Below, one piece after another: positions 22,789 through 35,310 of a stretch of DNA of 64,000 nt. The notes under the pieces were generated by a model. That model was not told where the DNA came from and ran no database searches. It saw nothing but the letters and a program-made list of their open reading frames with translations. Source of the DNA: Sphagnum compactum (lineage: Eukaryota; Bryophyta; Sphagnopsida; Sphagnales); the NCBI GenBank assembly GCA_965153455.1, contig OZ234493.1, positions 18,342,213-18,406,212 on the forward strand, in the 5' to 3' direction. The number at the start of each line of letters is the position of its first letter. Within the stretch, counting starts at the first letter, position 1. The translations under genes and the position numbers were made by a program.

Positions 22789-22945
22789 TGGGATGGTGCA
22801 ACGGCATGTAGGACAATCAAGCTGTGTTTCTGGCATCTCCAGAGAGCAAGTTGGGCATGGCACTAAAGACTCTTCTTCCTCTGTTTTCTCTGGCTTCCTC
22901 ACAATGTTCTCAATCTTGCGTTTATATGCCACAGATATTGCACTC
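22789..22945 (-). CDS. IFT144/WDR19, exon with CPTC-x10-CPTC zinc motif
   Basis: The exon encodes SAISVAYKRKIENIVRKP, an acidic linker, then PCPTC ... DCPTC, and ends TIP at a donor (CCA before GTAAAC at 22788). IFT144 proteins have the same order near the C-terminus: YR-x(3)-I-x(2)-(A)YK(R/K)KIE-x-(I/M)VR(K/R)P, an acidic stretch, then two CPxC pairs and IP. The 5' boundary is either 22945 (TACAG acceptor, giving a codon split after AG) or 23000 (TTATTATAG acceptor); homology clearly begins at the YRS/SAI position, so I give 22945. IFT144 combines WD40 and TPR domains and is over 1300 residues long, so most of the gene lies upstream, outside what I can see. In land plants IFT serves sperm flagella only. 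No stops or frame breaks are present. Confidence 0.85.
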
Positions 22946-23029
22946 CTGTACATAAGACCAAGGTGATTGGTTTCATCATCAATACCTCCCAAATCCAAAC
23001 CTATAATAATATGCAATAAATTGTAATAG

Positions 23030-23610
23030 ACCAAGCTGCCCAGAAAACTGAATACTACTTAGCCTACTACATGGGGGGGGGGGGGTTAACAAGCCAGCAG
23101 CAGCTACAAAAGCACTGGCATACATAAGTCTTCTTCAGCACCTGGACGCTTTCTGCAACTGATGTCCACAGACATGTCTTTGATGGATTCAATGATACAA
23201 ATGAGATCGGAGGGGATTTTCACAAGAGCCCTGTGAATTATATGGTCTTGGACTTCTTGTGCAACTCTAGCTCACCTTTTTTTTTTCCCCAAAATAAATA
23301 TTGCTGCTAGTGAGAACCGGCATGTAGGTTGCAATAGCCTGTCATTGTGCCCTTTATTAGTACCCCCAACATATTTATTTAAAAACAATTCCCCAATAAC
23401 AGGGCAACACTAGCCTCAATACCTTGATTATTTTTATTAAAAAATTGTGGACTCTGAGAACTTTTCAAATTCCCATCTAGCTATTAAGTAGTTTCAATGA
23501 TATTCCATCAGCCAACAAGGGCACAGTGACTTGAAAGCCTTTGGGTGAACCCAAGCTAGTCCATTTAAATTATTTCTAAACATTACAAATATCCCATGCT
23601 GAGACTAAAT
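23030..23610. repeat. 0.6-kb direct duplication, copy 2
   Basis: Close match to 17631-18215 with small indels, for example a longer poly-G run. It lies in the intron immediately 5' of the IFT144 exon, and its left end is within 30 bases of one candidate splice acceptor. Confidence 0.85.
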
Positions 23611-24029
23611 CAGGGTGTCTGAGTTCAGATTTAAAATTTTTTGGGCTTAAGATGGCCACTAAGAGGCCTCACTCAAAAAGGTCAAGGTACCAACATGGGT
23701 GCTGGTTCACCCTGGCCAACTTGCGGCACCTACACTGATGACTGGTTGGTCACCTTCAGCTTTCCTTTGAAAGTGTTTTAAATGATGCCACGTGGCACTC
23801 TGAAAATTTAGATTGCGTTTTGAGCCCTCACGCCTACCTCCACACTAATAAATAAAATGGTGAAACCATTAAATGTCACAACAAAAAAAAATTATTGAAT
23901 TTTTTATAAATAGAGAGATCTTAGCCATCCATTTAATCAATTACATTGATTTCAACGGTTTGTTACATCATGTAATTAATCTTGATGGTCTAGATCACAA
24001 TTGAAATTCAATTGCAATATACTTAACCT

Positions 24030-24720
24030 TGTCCATCGATGGACCGAATTTGTCCACCTTTGTCCAGAAGCCAATCGCCTACCCAAGAAGGCAACCAAAA
24101 TTGTCCACCCATGTCCAGGTAGCGATCAGCCTTGTCTAAGGTTTGTAACTAAATTTTAGTCGGCCTGGTGAACAATCGCCCCTATCCAAAAGTGTGACCG
24201 AAATTGTCCACCCTTGTTTAGGTAACAATTAGCTTTGTCTAAGGTTTGCAACCGAATTTTGATTAGCTCGATGAATCATCACCTTTGTCCAAAAATGCAA
24301 CTGAAATTTTTGACCCTTATCTAAGTAATGATAGGTCTTATCCAAGGATTGCGATCAAATTTTGGTCGAACCAGTGAATGATCACCCCTGTCCAAAAGTC
24401 TGACCAAAATTCTCCACCTTTATCCAAGTAGAGATTACCTTTGTCCAAGGAGTGCAACCAAATTTCAGTCAATTTGGCAAGCAATTGCCTTTGTCCAAGA
24501 ATACGACTGAAATTTTCCACCCTTGTCCAAGTAGCGATTGGCCCTATCCAAGGAGTGCGATCAAATTTCAGTCGTCTTGGCAAGCGATCACCCCTAACCA
24601 AACATGCGACCGAAATTCCCACCGTTGTCTAGGTAACACTCGGCCTTATCTAAGGAATGTGACTGAATTTTGGTCAGCCCAACAAGCAATCATCATTGTC
24701 CAAAAGGTGCCGGCCAAATT
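24030..24720. repeat. Tandem repeat of about 104 bp, six to seven copies
   Basis: Units carry GACCGAAATTNTCCACCC, TTGTCCAAGTAGCGATTGGCC and CCAAGGAGTGCGACC. The GACCGAAATT word recurs near 24196, 24298, 24401, 24503 and 24608, a spacing of 102-105 bases. Open frames here are by-products. Confidence 0.8.
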
Positions 24721-25179
24721 TTGGTCATTTTGTGGTAGGATACGAACAAAATTCAATTGCATTAAAATGATGAGAAAGTGCATTTGCAATCAATTTAAAT
24801 TCAAGTTCCTTGACAGAATAAAACCTGAGCATAAATTGGCCACCGCCATCTTATTGTACCATTTCTTCCACCTCTCTCTGTTTACCACAGTGGGTTCCTA
24901 GTCTTTGGTTGCTCTTTGTAATCAATGTGAAGAACTTTGGTGTAGCATGGGAGGTGGGAAAGGAAGGTGAATATGTCACATACTAGGGTGTTCCTTCGCC
25001 TAATTACCTCAACCTTGCAAGACTATGATTACTTCCGGCAATTGTTGCTTGGGAGGTGGGGGTTGTGGGTGAAAGGAGTCAAGGTGTGTGGGTAACATGT
25101 CGGATTCAAGGTCTAAGTGTCCTACCCAATATTTTTCTCGAGACCATACATCCAAGCACTTTTGAGAAGAATCTTCAAG

Positions 25180-25830
25180 GGAGAAAAAGTCTAGAATTAG
25201 GTCAAATTCTGAAAGATCTTTTCATAAAAAGTAGAAGGTCGCAAGGGAAAATTGGACTAATCTAAAGGCCACTATGGCAGTGCAGAAAGTTGTGATGGAC
25301 TTCTTCTTAGAAAAGGATATAGCTACCTTGATGGTGTTGTATGCTAATTTTTAATTGGAAAGGATTGATCGATACAAGATGACCATGCAAATGTTTTTTG
25401 GGAAGCTTTGAAAGCCTTGAAGTTTGAAGAGGATCGTAATTGCAAGGACTATGCGAGATGGGAGGATTTGAAGCTGAGGGATGCTACTTTCAACTTGGTC
25501 CAAAGGGTGTCAATAATTTACCCATTGAAGGAGATTCTTCCTTCGAAATTCCTTTGTTGCATGAGAAGGTGAAATGGTGGATGGGTTGGTCCAAAATTTT
25601 TGCCAAAAGCAAAACACGATCACTTTCATAGGCAGAGAAAGGGCAAAAGGCAAACTTGAGCCAAGCACAAGGATGAGGGGTCATTTGGGTGCCATCATTT
25701 GCCACCATTGTGCCTACTTTGAATGGTCCAAGTTGGCAAGGTGGACATGGCAAAAATTAGAAAAGTGTAGATTGAAAACTTTGATCAGGTGCCTTTGTAT
25801 ATTGAGTTTGTTGGCAAAAAGTTAAAAATT
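25180..25830 (+). pseudogene. Decayed reading frame, family unknown
   Basis: Pieces of protein-like + frame are split by stops and frameshifts: MAVQKVVMDFFLEKDIATL, then RNCKDYARWEDLKLRDATF, then RVSIIYPLKEILPSKFLCC, then FVGKKLKIKDNYEA. The composition is that of a globular protein and the order is consistent, so this is probably a dead transposon or host gene. I cannot name the family. Confidence 0.35.
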
Positions 25831-27119
25831 AAGGATAATTACGAAGCCCGGTGTTGACTTTTTGTGGAGGCATTGGCTTGTTCCACTAATCATTCGGGTG
25901 TCATAAAGTTTTATGCCATCCATGCAAATTCCATGGAGGCATAACAATTGTGATGGAACAAAGGCACGTTTCAGGAAATGTTGAGGTACCATGATAGCCA
26001 AAATCAATCCCTTGACAATCAAGAGCTTTTGTGAGGGGGAGGGCCAAATTTTGAGTCCCACCAATGTTTTGTGACATTTAAATGAGCACCAATGAAATTG
26101 GCATGGGCATTTTCGTGCATCATGAATGCAATCCAATAGTCTAGGACATTACATAATGATTTATCATAAGACAACATCTTGTTGCATTTTTCGTCAGACA
26201 ACCTTTCGGCTGTATACATTGGTGTGTGTGATTAAGAGGAAGCTGGGAGGTTAGGGGAGGATAACATCCCCATATGGAAACCACAATTCAACAATAACTT
26301 CAATGGTGGGTGGCGCCGGAGCTCTTTTATACTTACAGAGAATGAGGTTCTATCAAATCTCTTCGACAAATGGGATTAACACGCCCTCAAATTCTGAAAT
26401 TGGAAACATATTCGATGGGTAAGCTTGCAAAGTTCATATGGCAAGAAGATTTTGAAATGAATATTTTATGGATTCATCAACCATGTCATGTTGTAGGGTT
26501 TAACTTAGAAAGATGTTGGACCCAAATCCCAACATGCGAAAAAATCTACAATCGACTATGAATGTTATCACGGGACCTCTTGACAATTGGACTCCACCAG
26601 AAGAGTGTTATTAACGATCGACATAGTGTTTAGGGTTTATAGTGGTTAAGGTTTAATGACATTTTTCAATAATTGTAGCATAGGAGAGAGTGGATACAAC
26701 TTTGTTATAGATAATGAAATTTGTATGCACTTTATTATAGATTGGGAATGAAGTGCATACAAATTTCACCTTACCTTAAGTTTGGAGTTCACATTATTCT
26801 TTTCAATTTTATTAGTTTCGATTTTTTGTCTCATTTTTGTATCATTTATGTAACATTCCTTGTTACGTCTTATTTATATAATATTCATTATTGTGTTTTA
26901 GGTTTGTAATTTTCTTTCTTGATCTCATTTATGTAATTTGAATTTAGTCTTATTGTTGGGTCCCTGTGTGGATAGGGGACCCAAGTCACCTAGCTTGATT
27001 TTTCAATGGAAATTTTTTTCACATCCAAGCCAATTGAAAAAAAATGAAATGAATTGCCAAAGGACAAAGCCAAGGTTGCCATCTCCACAAATTATAATGT
27101 CTAGAGATTGGATTTTGGT

Positions 27120-27660
27120 CCAAACTAAATGGCAACCGAATTTCGGTCATCAAACATTGCACCTTGTCTAGAAGGAAACCTGGACCCAATCCAGCTTGCA
27201 ACATATTTCGGTCACCATGTGGATAGGAGTTTGCAACTGAAAATCAGTTGCAACTTGGACTGGGAGCGATTAAAAATAAGTCACGATTTGGGCCAAGAGC
27301 GATTAAAGTTCTCCAGTTTCCCTGTCAAGCTTGCGACCAAAAATGGAGAAGTTCGGTCTTAAGCTACACAGGTTAGTCATTTGTCCAGCATATATGCAAA
27401 ACTTCAATCCTAAGCTGGATAGGTCAATTGTCCAAGATGTGACTGAAGTTTCCATTTTTGGTCGCAGCAATCCCTTAATAAAGTTACAATCAAAAGTGGA
27501 GAACTTCGGTCACATCTTCAACAAGTCACCCCCTTGTCTAGATTGCGATTGAATATGGAGAAGTTCGATTGTAAGCTGGACGAGTCAATTGCCTCCAGCT
27601 TGGGACCCAACTTGTCTATGTTCGATCACATGATACATGGTGGCACTATGTACCTTGTGA
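27120..27660. repeat. Second field of GACCGAA / TTCGGTC words
   Basis: TTTCGGTCATC, GCGACCAAAAATGGAGAAG and CTTGTCTAGATTGCGATTG words recur at irregular spacing, related to the 24-kb array but without a clean period. Confidence 0.5.
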
Positions 27661-27964
27661 CCGAAAGTGAACAGGCTTTATCGCAATCTGTCCATTTTGC
27701 CAATCGAACTTATCCATTTTCGGTCATATTTAGTTTTTTTTTTCAACATGTGAGGACTATGGTGGTGTGAGCAACTATTGCCTTACACTTGGAAGAAAGT
27801 GGTGGATTCTTTGAGGCTGGTGAAGTTCAGATCCTTCAATTGTTTAACAATTGTTGCCGAATTTCATCGGTTCCGCCTCTTTGATATTCACCATACCCAT
27901 TCCCAATTAGCATTTAATTTACATTACAAGTATTTGAAATCGACTACAAGTCATAAACCTTAGG

Positions 27965-28900
27965 CCTTTAAAACTAATACTAAAAACTATTGTAATTAAA
28001 AAAAATAGTAGATAGACTTTTAGGGATGGGATGGTGGACTTGGGGGATGAAGGAATTGATCCAATGGTTGGGCTAGGGCCTTTTCCAAGAAAGCAAGCGA
28101 AAGGCGAAAGGCAGAACCCAAATAGGGAAATATTGGAAGATCTTAATCAGTTGGCACACAATGGATGTACCTAGCCCTTGGACGCATTATGTGGCAAGCC
28201 AATATGTCGATTTGTGTCACATTGACAAATTTTGGCTAGTGTAGAGGCATGACACTCATGTCAAAAACAATGTAGCCCATTTTAGTAACTATAAAGACCA
28301 TCGTATGAAATCGCAATTGGTGGGTGTCAATGTGGCTATTTGGGGGACATGGCCATATTCAAGATCCGGGCTACATGCTATGAACAAACATTAGGAATTA
28401 CAAGTTAAGTCATGATCAAATTTTTAACCTAGTCAAAATCAAACCTATGTCCAACAAGTCCTTTGTTATTGGAGGGATTTTCAAAGTGGTACACTGTGTT
28501 ACACCCTAGACCCTAAACCCTTTCTTCCATGTTCTCTTGTGCAATAGTTTGTTTGAACTTTGTGCCAACCTGCCTATCTCTTGATTGAGCTAAGCAACAC
28601 CTATGTTCCTTGACTTCTTCCTACAATCTAAAACTCTACATGATCTAGATCTTCCATCTCCTGGAGCATGAATGTGGGCCCTTTTTGCATTACATGTTTA
28701 TTTCTTGTTTTGGATTCTTTGTAGTTATATTATGTAGATCATTAGAAGTTTAGTGAAACTGGAGAAGGTTTTGCAATTGTGTTTGAGTTGTTTTATAGAT
28801 TTGTTATATAGCTCACTAGGAGGGTTATTGTTGGAGGTCAAATGCCATGGCTCTTAATGTAGCTTGGGATGTTGAGAACAAAGGTTTAAAAACAGGGGGG
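27965..28900. other. No gene seen
   Basis: Mixed-composition sequence without an exon I can support. Confidence 0.35.
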
Positions 28901-28908
28901 TAGATGTA

Positions 28909-29400
28909 TTGAGTTTGACAGAGAAAGAGGTGCCAACTTCCCAGATTGAAGAAGTGTTTGGGCCCAAATTTTCAAAAAATGGCTATAATTATGATAGGAG
29001 ATTTTCTACTAAAGTAGCAAAAAGGATTCTTGAGTTGTACACAAAGGTCATAGGGAAGTGCAAGGTGAAAAATGGGCAAATTAATAAGAGTTTTGCTCAA
29101 GGTGTGATCTACTAGTTCAATTATGATGTTGAATTAGATTAGGCAAAGTATGTAGTTCATCATAACAAATGTGTTTCAGAGTTGAAGGAAATGAAGGTAG
29201 CCAACATGGTTCGATGAGTGGAAACTAGCAACGTATGCAAAGTGAAACGAGGTCCATGATTGTCTAGTGGCAAGTGTGTGAAAAATGAGCGTGGAGTTGT
29301 TGCTCATGCTCAAATGCAAAAGAGCAATCGTGTTCAAAATTTGAACAAGTTGGAGAAAACCAACAAACTATTTGAATGGGCACATGTGTTGTTTTAAATA
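28909..29400 (+). pseudogene. Decayed reading frame, family unknown
   Basis: A + frame gives LTEKEVPTSQIEEVFGPKF and, after a 68-codon open part, continues in the same frame past TAG stops with VVHHNKCVSELKEMKVANM and KNERGVVAHAQMQKSNRV. The continuation of protein-like sequence past the stops indicates a dead gene. I do not recognise it. Confidence 0.35.
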
Positions 29401-29879
29401 AAAAATCAAAATTTTCTTAGCACACATGAGATTGTAGAGTTATGGTAAAAATTATTACCCCTCCCTTAAAGGTCCTGAGATTCAAACCCTTTTGAAATGA
29501 AAATGAGCCAAAAACCAGTTTTTACTGAGATCCAAGGGTTATGTTCTTCTGGATTTCTGGAAACTAGTTAGTTCTCTCCAACTGGGGAAAAAGATTCATA
29601 GACAGTTGAGGTGATTCTTAATTAAAACTTATTCCAAGAAGTGGAACTGGCAGCTCTCAAAAAAATGAGAACCGCCCCCACACTAATGATTATCCTTCAC
29701 CTTCAATGAACCATGATTGTTTTAAAGCTGAAACCTATCACCATGCAGCACCCCACCTTAGAGTATCATGACTCATGTATCCAGATCACATGGTGGCCAC
29801 CAATATTCACTGTTCATCACTAGTCAGGTATCATAGTCTGTGTACAAAAAGTTCAGCAGTTTGTCACTCTTACCATTTT

Positions 29880-30320
29880 TTGGGTGGACAATATAGAGTT
29901 ATCGGTAAAGGAAGACAAACAAAGCACCAGAACCCTGAGTTTGAGTTTGGTCATACACAGGGTGAGATTCCCAAAAAACCTGCAAAAAAGTACATTAGCA
30001 TTCAAGGGGGCAGGGGGGGACGGGGGTGAAACTCAGAAAACCATCAATTTTAGTGGTAAACTGAGGTTCAGCCTGTCTTTCCTTTTTCCTGAGCGCCTCC
30101 ACTGCTGCTGCTGCATATATTTTCACTGCATTTACCTGTACGATTACTATAATTAGTCTCGAACCATGTGCATTAAATGCTCAGTTTCAGCCTTTTTTAC
30201 CGAGTTGCAGCATTTCGTACTGAGATTTAATAAAATGTCCTTACTTTGCGGATACCACTGACAGAGGGGATGGGGGTGGAATGAGGCCCAAAGAAAGTGT
30301 GAAGGACAGGGTTACTTTAC
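29880..30320 (+). mobile_element. Dispersed element A, copy 3
   Basis: The longest copy of element A. It carries a G-rich insertion near 30006-30026. Confidence 0.75.
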
Positions 30321-30784
30321 AGATGACTGGTACAAATTTTAATTCATCACATGCTGGAAATGTTGGATGACCAGCTAAATTAAATGGGTCTGCAATTGCT
30401 CATGTCTTCTCTTAAAAATCGTTGGGTCTGGGCATGTTGCATTGTGAAATAAGTTAGATTGGGTATGTTAGTGCTTTCCAAAGGACCAAAAATTGTATTG
30501 TAATGTATTGTTCTCCAAAGAAAACGATGCTGATAAAAGACAAGAAAGAACGGTTCTTCAAGGCAAGTTGATCATGGTGTGAATATATTGTGTGAAACCA
30601 ATATGGATCTGCAAGCAGATGTCCTTGTAGGAGTAAGACTTGGGGAGGCATGGAGTGTGGCCCTTTTTTACCGTAAAGACAAGTTGGTGTTTATAATAAC
30701 GAGTGTTGTGACCCGTGGCTACGTCACTCCAGCCACCCATGGCACCTCGCCCGGCCCCCCGCAGTGGCTGCCCTGGCCGCTGTT

Positions 30785-31150
30785 TTTTTTGGCCTCTCTG
30801 AGGATCTCGTTTCAAGACCCTAACGACGAGTTTTCTCTCTGAGGACCTCGTTTCAGGTCCCCAACGATGGGTTTTCTTTTTGGGAACCTCGTTTCAGGTC
30901 CGTCTCAAGGTCTGGATCGGGTACTGAGAATCTCGATTCAGGTCCTTTACCGAGGATTTTGGTCACTTCGGTTCAAATCCTCGAAGGTTTTGAGGACCTC
31001 GCTCGTTTCAAGACCTCATCTTTTTCTTCTTCTTCTTCTTGGGGATGTGGTTTAGGGGTTTAAGATAGACAGACGGACGAGATCTGGGTTTCAAGACCTC
31101 GACAGACGAACAGACGAGATCTGAGTTTCAGGACCTCGACAGACAAACAT
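30785..31150. repeat. GAGGACCTCGTTTCAGGTCC repeats
   Basis: Variants of GAGGACCTCGTTTCAGGTCC recur about every 45-60 bases, followed by a doubled GACAGACGGACGAGATCTG segment. The block just upstream (30.70-30.79 kb) is GC-rich. Confidence 0.65.
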
Positions 31151-31984
31151 ACATCACGTTTGCTTTAATTAGATAGATAATAATCATCATCAGATGCTCC
31201 ACAGAGAACAGGCAGTGACTGGAAGAATCTTCCAAGCACTGCCCAATTTTTGTCCACAGAGACAGACACCACGTTTGCTTTTATATATAAGATTGAGTCA
31301 ACTAGTGAGAGTTTGATAACAGTTGGCATGCATTCCTTTTCCCTCCAAAAGTGAAGTCGCCTCATTGGCTTACTATATTTGCTAGCTTGGGACCTTCTGA
31401 TTTCTAACTACAGGAGCCGAATTTTCTTCTTGTCCATACTTAAAAAAGAATCCATCCTAAGCTGGATAACGTCATAAGCCTGGGGGAATCAACATCTTTA
31501 CACCTTTAACATAGACTTCCACATCCCCTATACCCCTCCACCACCCCTGTAGGAGGGTAATTGCCCATGCAGTTTCCTCTACCCAACTTTGTTCGAAAAG
31601 GTTTGTCCTTAGTTTGTAGTCTGGAGTGGAAATGAAATATTCTTCTGAATGTCACAACCTTGGCTGAAAATTGAACTTGAATTTGGGGGCCTTCCCCAAG
31701 CATAATTTCCCGCTCCAGGCTTGAAATGATTTTGAATATTTCCACTGTTGACAATGTTCCCCAATTTGCAATGTTACAGCTAGGGTTCAAATTCGTGTGC
31801 CCCACACCGGAACTCCAATGGTTTTTGTGAAATTGCATAAGAATAGAACAATAGAACTAGCCTTTTGTTGGCTTTGTCCTACATGTCTTATAGAGGCATC
31901 ATCATGGGAACTTAGATTGAGGGGATATAAAGGGTAGAGAATCAAAAGTTGACTTAATGAATAAGGTTATAAGTTTAGGTGCAG

Positions 31985-32280
31985 GTTTGAAGGAAAAAAA
32001 GTTGAGTGAGGTGAGATAAGGTTATAGATAAAAATTTAAAAAGAAATGAGGGAAGAATGGGGTTGAGACTTCTTTCCCCTTTTTTTCAAGAGTTGTTTCT
32101 TGGGTGGGGTGGAGTTGAGGTGATTTTTTCCCCTTTTTTCTCCCCCTTTCCAAAGGGGGTTGGGAGGTATGTTTTAGGTAGAGTTGAAGATTTTTTTCCC
32201 CTTTCCAAAAGGATTTTTTCTTAGGTGGCATGGTGAAGAGGGAGGTTTGGTTGTTTCTAATGAGGAGATGGACCAAGGCC
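31985..32280. repeat. T/C-rich degenerate repeat
   Basis: Blocks of TTTTTTCCCCTTT with TTGGGTGGGGTGGAG alternate. Low complexity; not coding. Confidence 0.5.
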
Positions 32281-32289
32281 CTTTAAAAT

Positions 32290-33880
32290 ATGTTAAATCA
32301 TTAGGGAAATAAGCTTACTGTTTTTGAAAGGAAAAGAAAATCTTTAAATTGAATGCAATTCATGTTTATGATCAATTTGGTGCAATTTTGTAACAAATGT
32401 TTTTTCTTTTTGTTTGGTCTTTCCTTGGAAAGCTAACGAACTCTAAACCCATTAACTTGATTTAATGAAAAATATTATTTCAAGCTGGAGCCTTTTGAGG
32501 CAAAGCTATTTGTCGGAATCAAAATTGTGAAAAACAAATGTTAGACCTAATTTCAGTTTCTTAAAGTAAGTGAGTTGAACTTTTTTTCAAAAATTGACAA
32601 TTCGACTAAACTTTATAGTCAAACACGATTAGTTTTAATTCAATGTAAGACTCATTACATGTACAATCCTGAAGTTTTGTTAGGTTTTTAGGTTAGACTT
32701 CATACTTGCATAATCTCCAATATTGGGGATTGTGTAGTGTATACATGAAACTAAACTTTGGTTTTCAAAATGGGCTCAAAAGTTTTAAGTTTATCAATTT
32801 GAAAGAATGCGCCAAGATCAAAAGCACATGATTTACAAAATTTAATTCCAACCTACACTTGGAGAGCCTACCAAACATATTTAGATGTTGAAACCTAGAC
32901 CAAAGATTTTCTTAAAAAGAAAAACTAACAAATAATGGTAATTTTCCTTAGAGTAGAGGTGTTTTTTTTTCTAGGACAAAAGTTTGATTGTTCATTTTAG
33001 TGCACTCAGCACTGAAGCTAAAGAGCTTCTAGGTTATTATGTTAAGCAAGGCCCTACTATCAATGCATTAACCATTGGACTTTAGGATGCATGCTCGATT
33101 CCCAAGACAGATTGCTCTATAAGAAAAGCCTTCATTGATATATAACACATAAAAGCATGCCCTTAAAGTTAAATGTGAAGGCCAACTCATGGATATATGT
33201 AATTGTGGAGTTTCCATCTTGGTTAATTTGAATTTAAAACATTCAAGCACTATGCTAAAATTGCAAGCACAACAAACAACACCCAAAAAAAAAAAAAAAC
33301 CTTGTATTAACAAAATTAACCAAACATAAATGGGTTTGCATTGCAAGTTCAAAAATCCAAAGATGAAATCATTCAACTTAAAACTTTTTTTTGACTTAAC
33401 ATAAATGATGACTAACAATTTATTGAATCACATTAGAAGTTTTTTTTTTGGGTTGCAACCAATCAATTTGTGATTACATACAACTAGTTGTGATTTTATA
33501 AATATATTGGATCATTTTACAATCACAAATTTTATCACATCAACCTTTTCACCCCTATACAATCATGTATTGCATCTAATGATGTATGTTGCCTACCACA
33601 TAAATCATTCTTTGCTTTCTTTGAAATCCAAATGAACCCCATTAATCTCCCTTTTACTCACATGTTTGGTGACCAATGTGATATGAACCTATTACACCCA
33701 TCTACCCTACCTAGCTAAGCATGTGCCCATCCCTTCTTTATTTAATCGTGAAATACATCGTTTATTAGGCGGCTATCTCCCTTCTCTAAACTTCGATGCA
33801 CATTGAGTTGGTAAGGGAAATAAACCAAAAGAATAAACTAACCTTAACCTTGACCCATTCTCACGAAAGGAGTAAGATAA
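32290..33880. other. No gene seen
   Basis: AT-rich sequence. A weak match to a tRNA-type B box near 33090 is too degenerate to call a SINE. Confidence 0.4.
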
Positions 33881-33884
33881 TTAA

Positions 33885-33930
33885 ACCTAGTTGTTCACTC
33901 TTGGGACCTGGAGTGGATGTCGGCCTAAAC
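33885..33930. repeat. Dispersed GGGACCTGGAGTGGA word, copy 2
   Basis: Matches 17248-17292 over about 45 bases. Confidence 0.5.
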
Positions 33931-35029
33931 AAATTTAGGTGATATGCTGATGGAGAAAGCATGCACCCAAGAGGCCTGCTTTTCTTTTCCCTCCTGTGCA
34001 ACTTTAAAATGCTATATACATCAACTTCAATTCTTTTTGGCTTTTCCTTTCAACTGATGGGTTCAATTTTTCCCTTTTGTTCAGTCAAATAAATTGGATG
34101 TGCTATGCAAAGTCATAACGACTAAGAAATGAGCAAAATTTCTTTTCATTACCCCCTTAAATTGACACTTGACAAATATATTAGACAACAGGTTGCATTT
34201 GGTGAGAAGGGCATCTCATATTGCTTTCTATACCCAAAGCCAAATGGGTTTTTAGTTCGTCTGAAAATGCTGTATTGGGGTACATTATAAAGTGAAACAC
34301 CAATATTGAGAAATCTGGCCAATTTATGATGATGCTTGGGACTCCAGTTTAGGAAGGGATCTCGCACGCAAGACTCTCTCATGACTTGGGCACATGCACA
34401 TCTCAGCCCCCACTTTGCCCCTAACTTTTGCCCTCACTTTGCTCCCAAAACTTCAGAAAAGGGCAAAACTGGCACGTCCTTTTTTGAGCAACATGTTGGC
34501 AGTTTCAATAACTCCCAATTTAGGCAGAGATAAATACTGCCCTTTTTTATTTAGAAAAGATAAATATAAGAACTCTTTTTATCATATTAGGGTTTAACCG
34601 ACATTCATATTTAGGATTTTTTGTTGTTGTTTGGGTTTTAGCATTTTGAGCTCTTAACCAAAATTGATTAAGAACCCTAACTTTAATACATAATTTTTAT
34701 ATTAGAGTTACACTTATATATTACATTTTATATCATACAAAGACAAATTCAAAAAAGCTAAAAAAAAATCATTTCAAAACAACCATAATATATACACATA
34801 TAAAAAAATTATAAATTCAAAAAACAAAATCCAAAAATTGGTGATAATAATTCAAATATCAAACACATACCAATGTAAGAAGTGTTGCTGGAGTTTCAAG
34901 TGTTATTAAAAAAAAGAGTTTTTAAACTGTGAAAAGTCTCAAATACTGTCCTAGACAGTTGGTAATGATTTTGTACTGTGATGAAATTTTATAACAATTT
35001 AATTTTACCATTATTATTGTACTTCTGTC

Positions 35030-35310
35030 ACCTGAGCCGCAGCGGCTGCTGCAGCCTAGGCTGTTAGCTGCCGCCGTGAGACTTTACTTCCATGCCCAAG
35101 GGCGTGCGTCAGCGGTGGGCAAAATGGGAGGTTGCTATCAAAGCCCCCCATTCGCCCCTTTAAGCTGTGCAGGTGCCTAGCTAAGAAGTTTTCATCATTA
35201 TGGAAGTGTGGAGTAAGGTTTGGCAGCTTTGCAGCACCATCCTTGTCAAGTACACCTCTTGCACCCTGCACCCTTCCTTCTCCTGCATCCTTATACACTT
35301 ATTTTGAGTT
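35030..35310. other. GC-rich island, no gene recognised
   Basis: GC content jumps here (GAGCCGCAGCGGCTGCTGCAG and GTGCGTCAGCGG words). Open frames of 80 (-) and 61 (+) codons cross it, neither recognisable. It may be part of a retroelement. Confidence 0.35.

Noticed and set aside
24338-24901. Proteins of 94 and 149 codons on opposite strands
   Set aside because: Products of the 104-bp tandem repeat.
33000-33100. SINE with B box GCTCGATTCC
   Set aside because: Only the B box is suggestive; no A box at proper distance.
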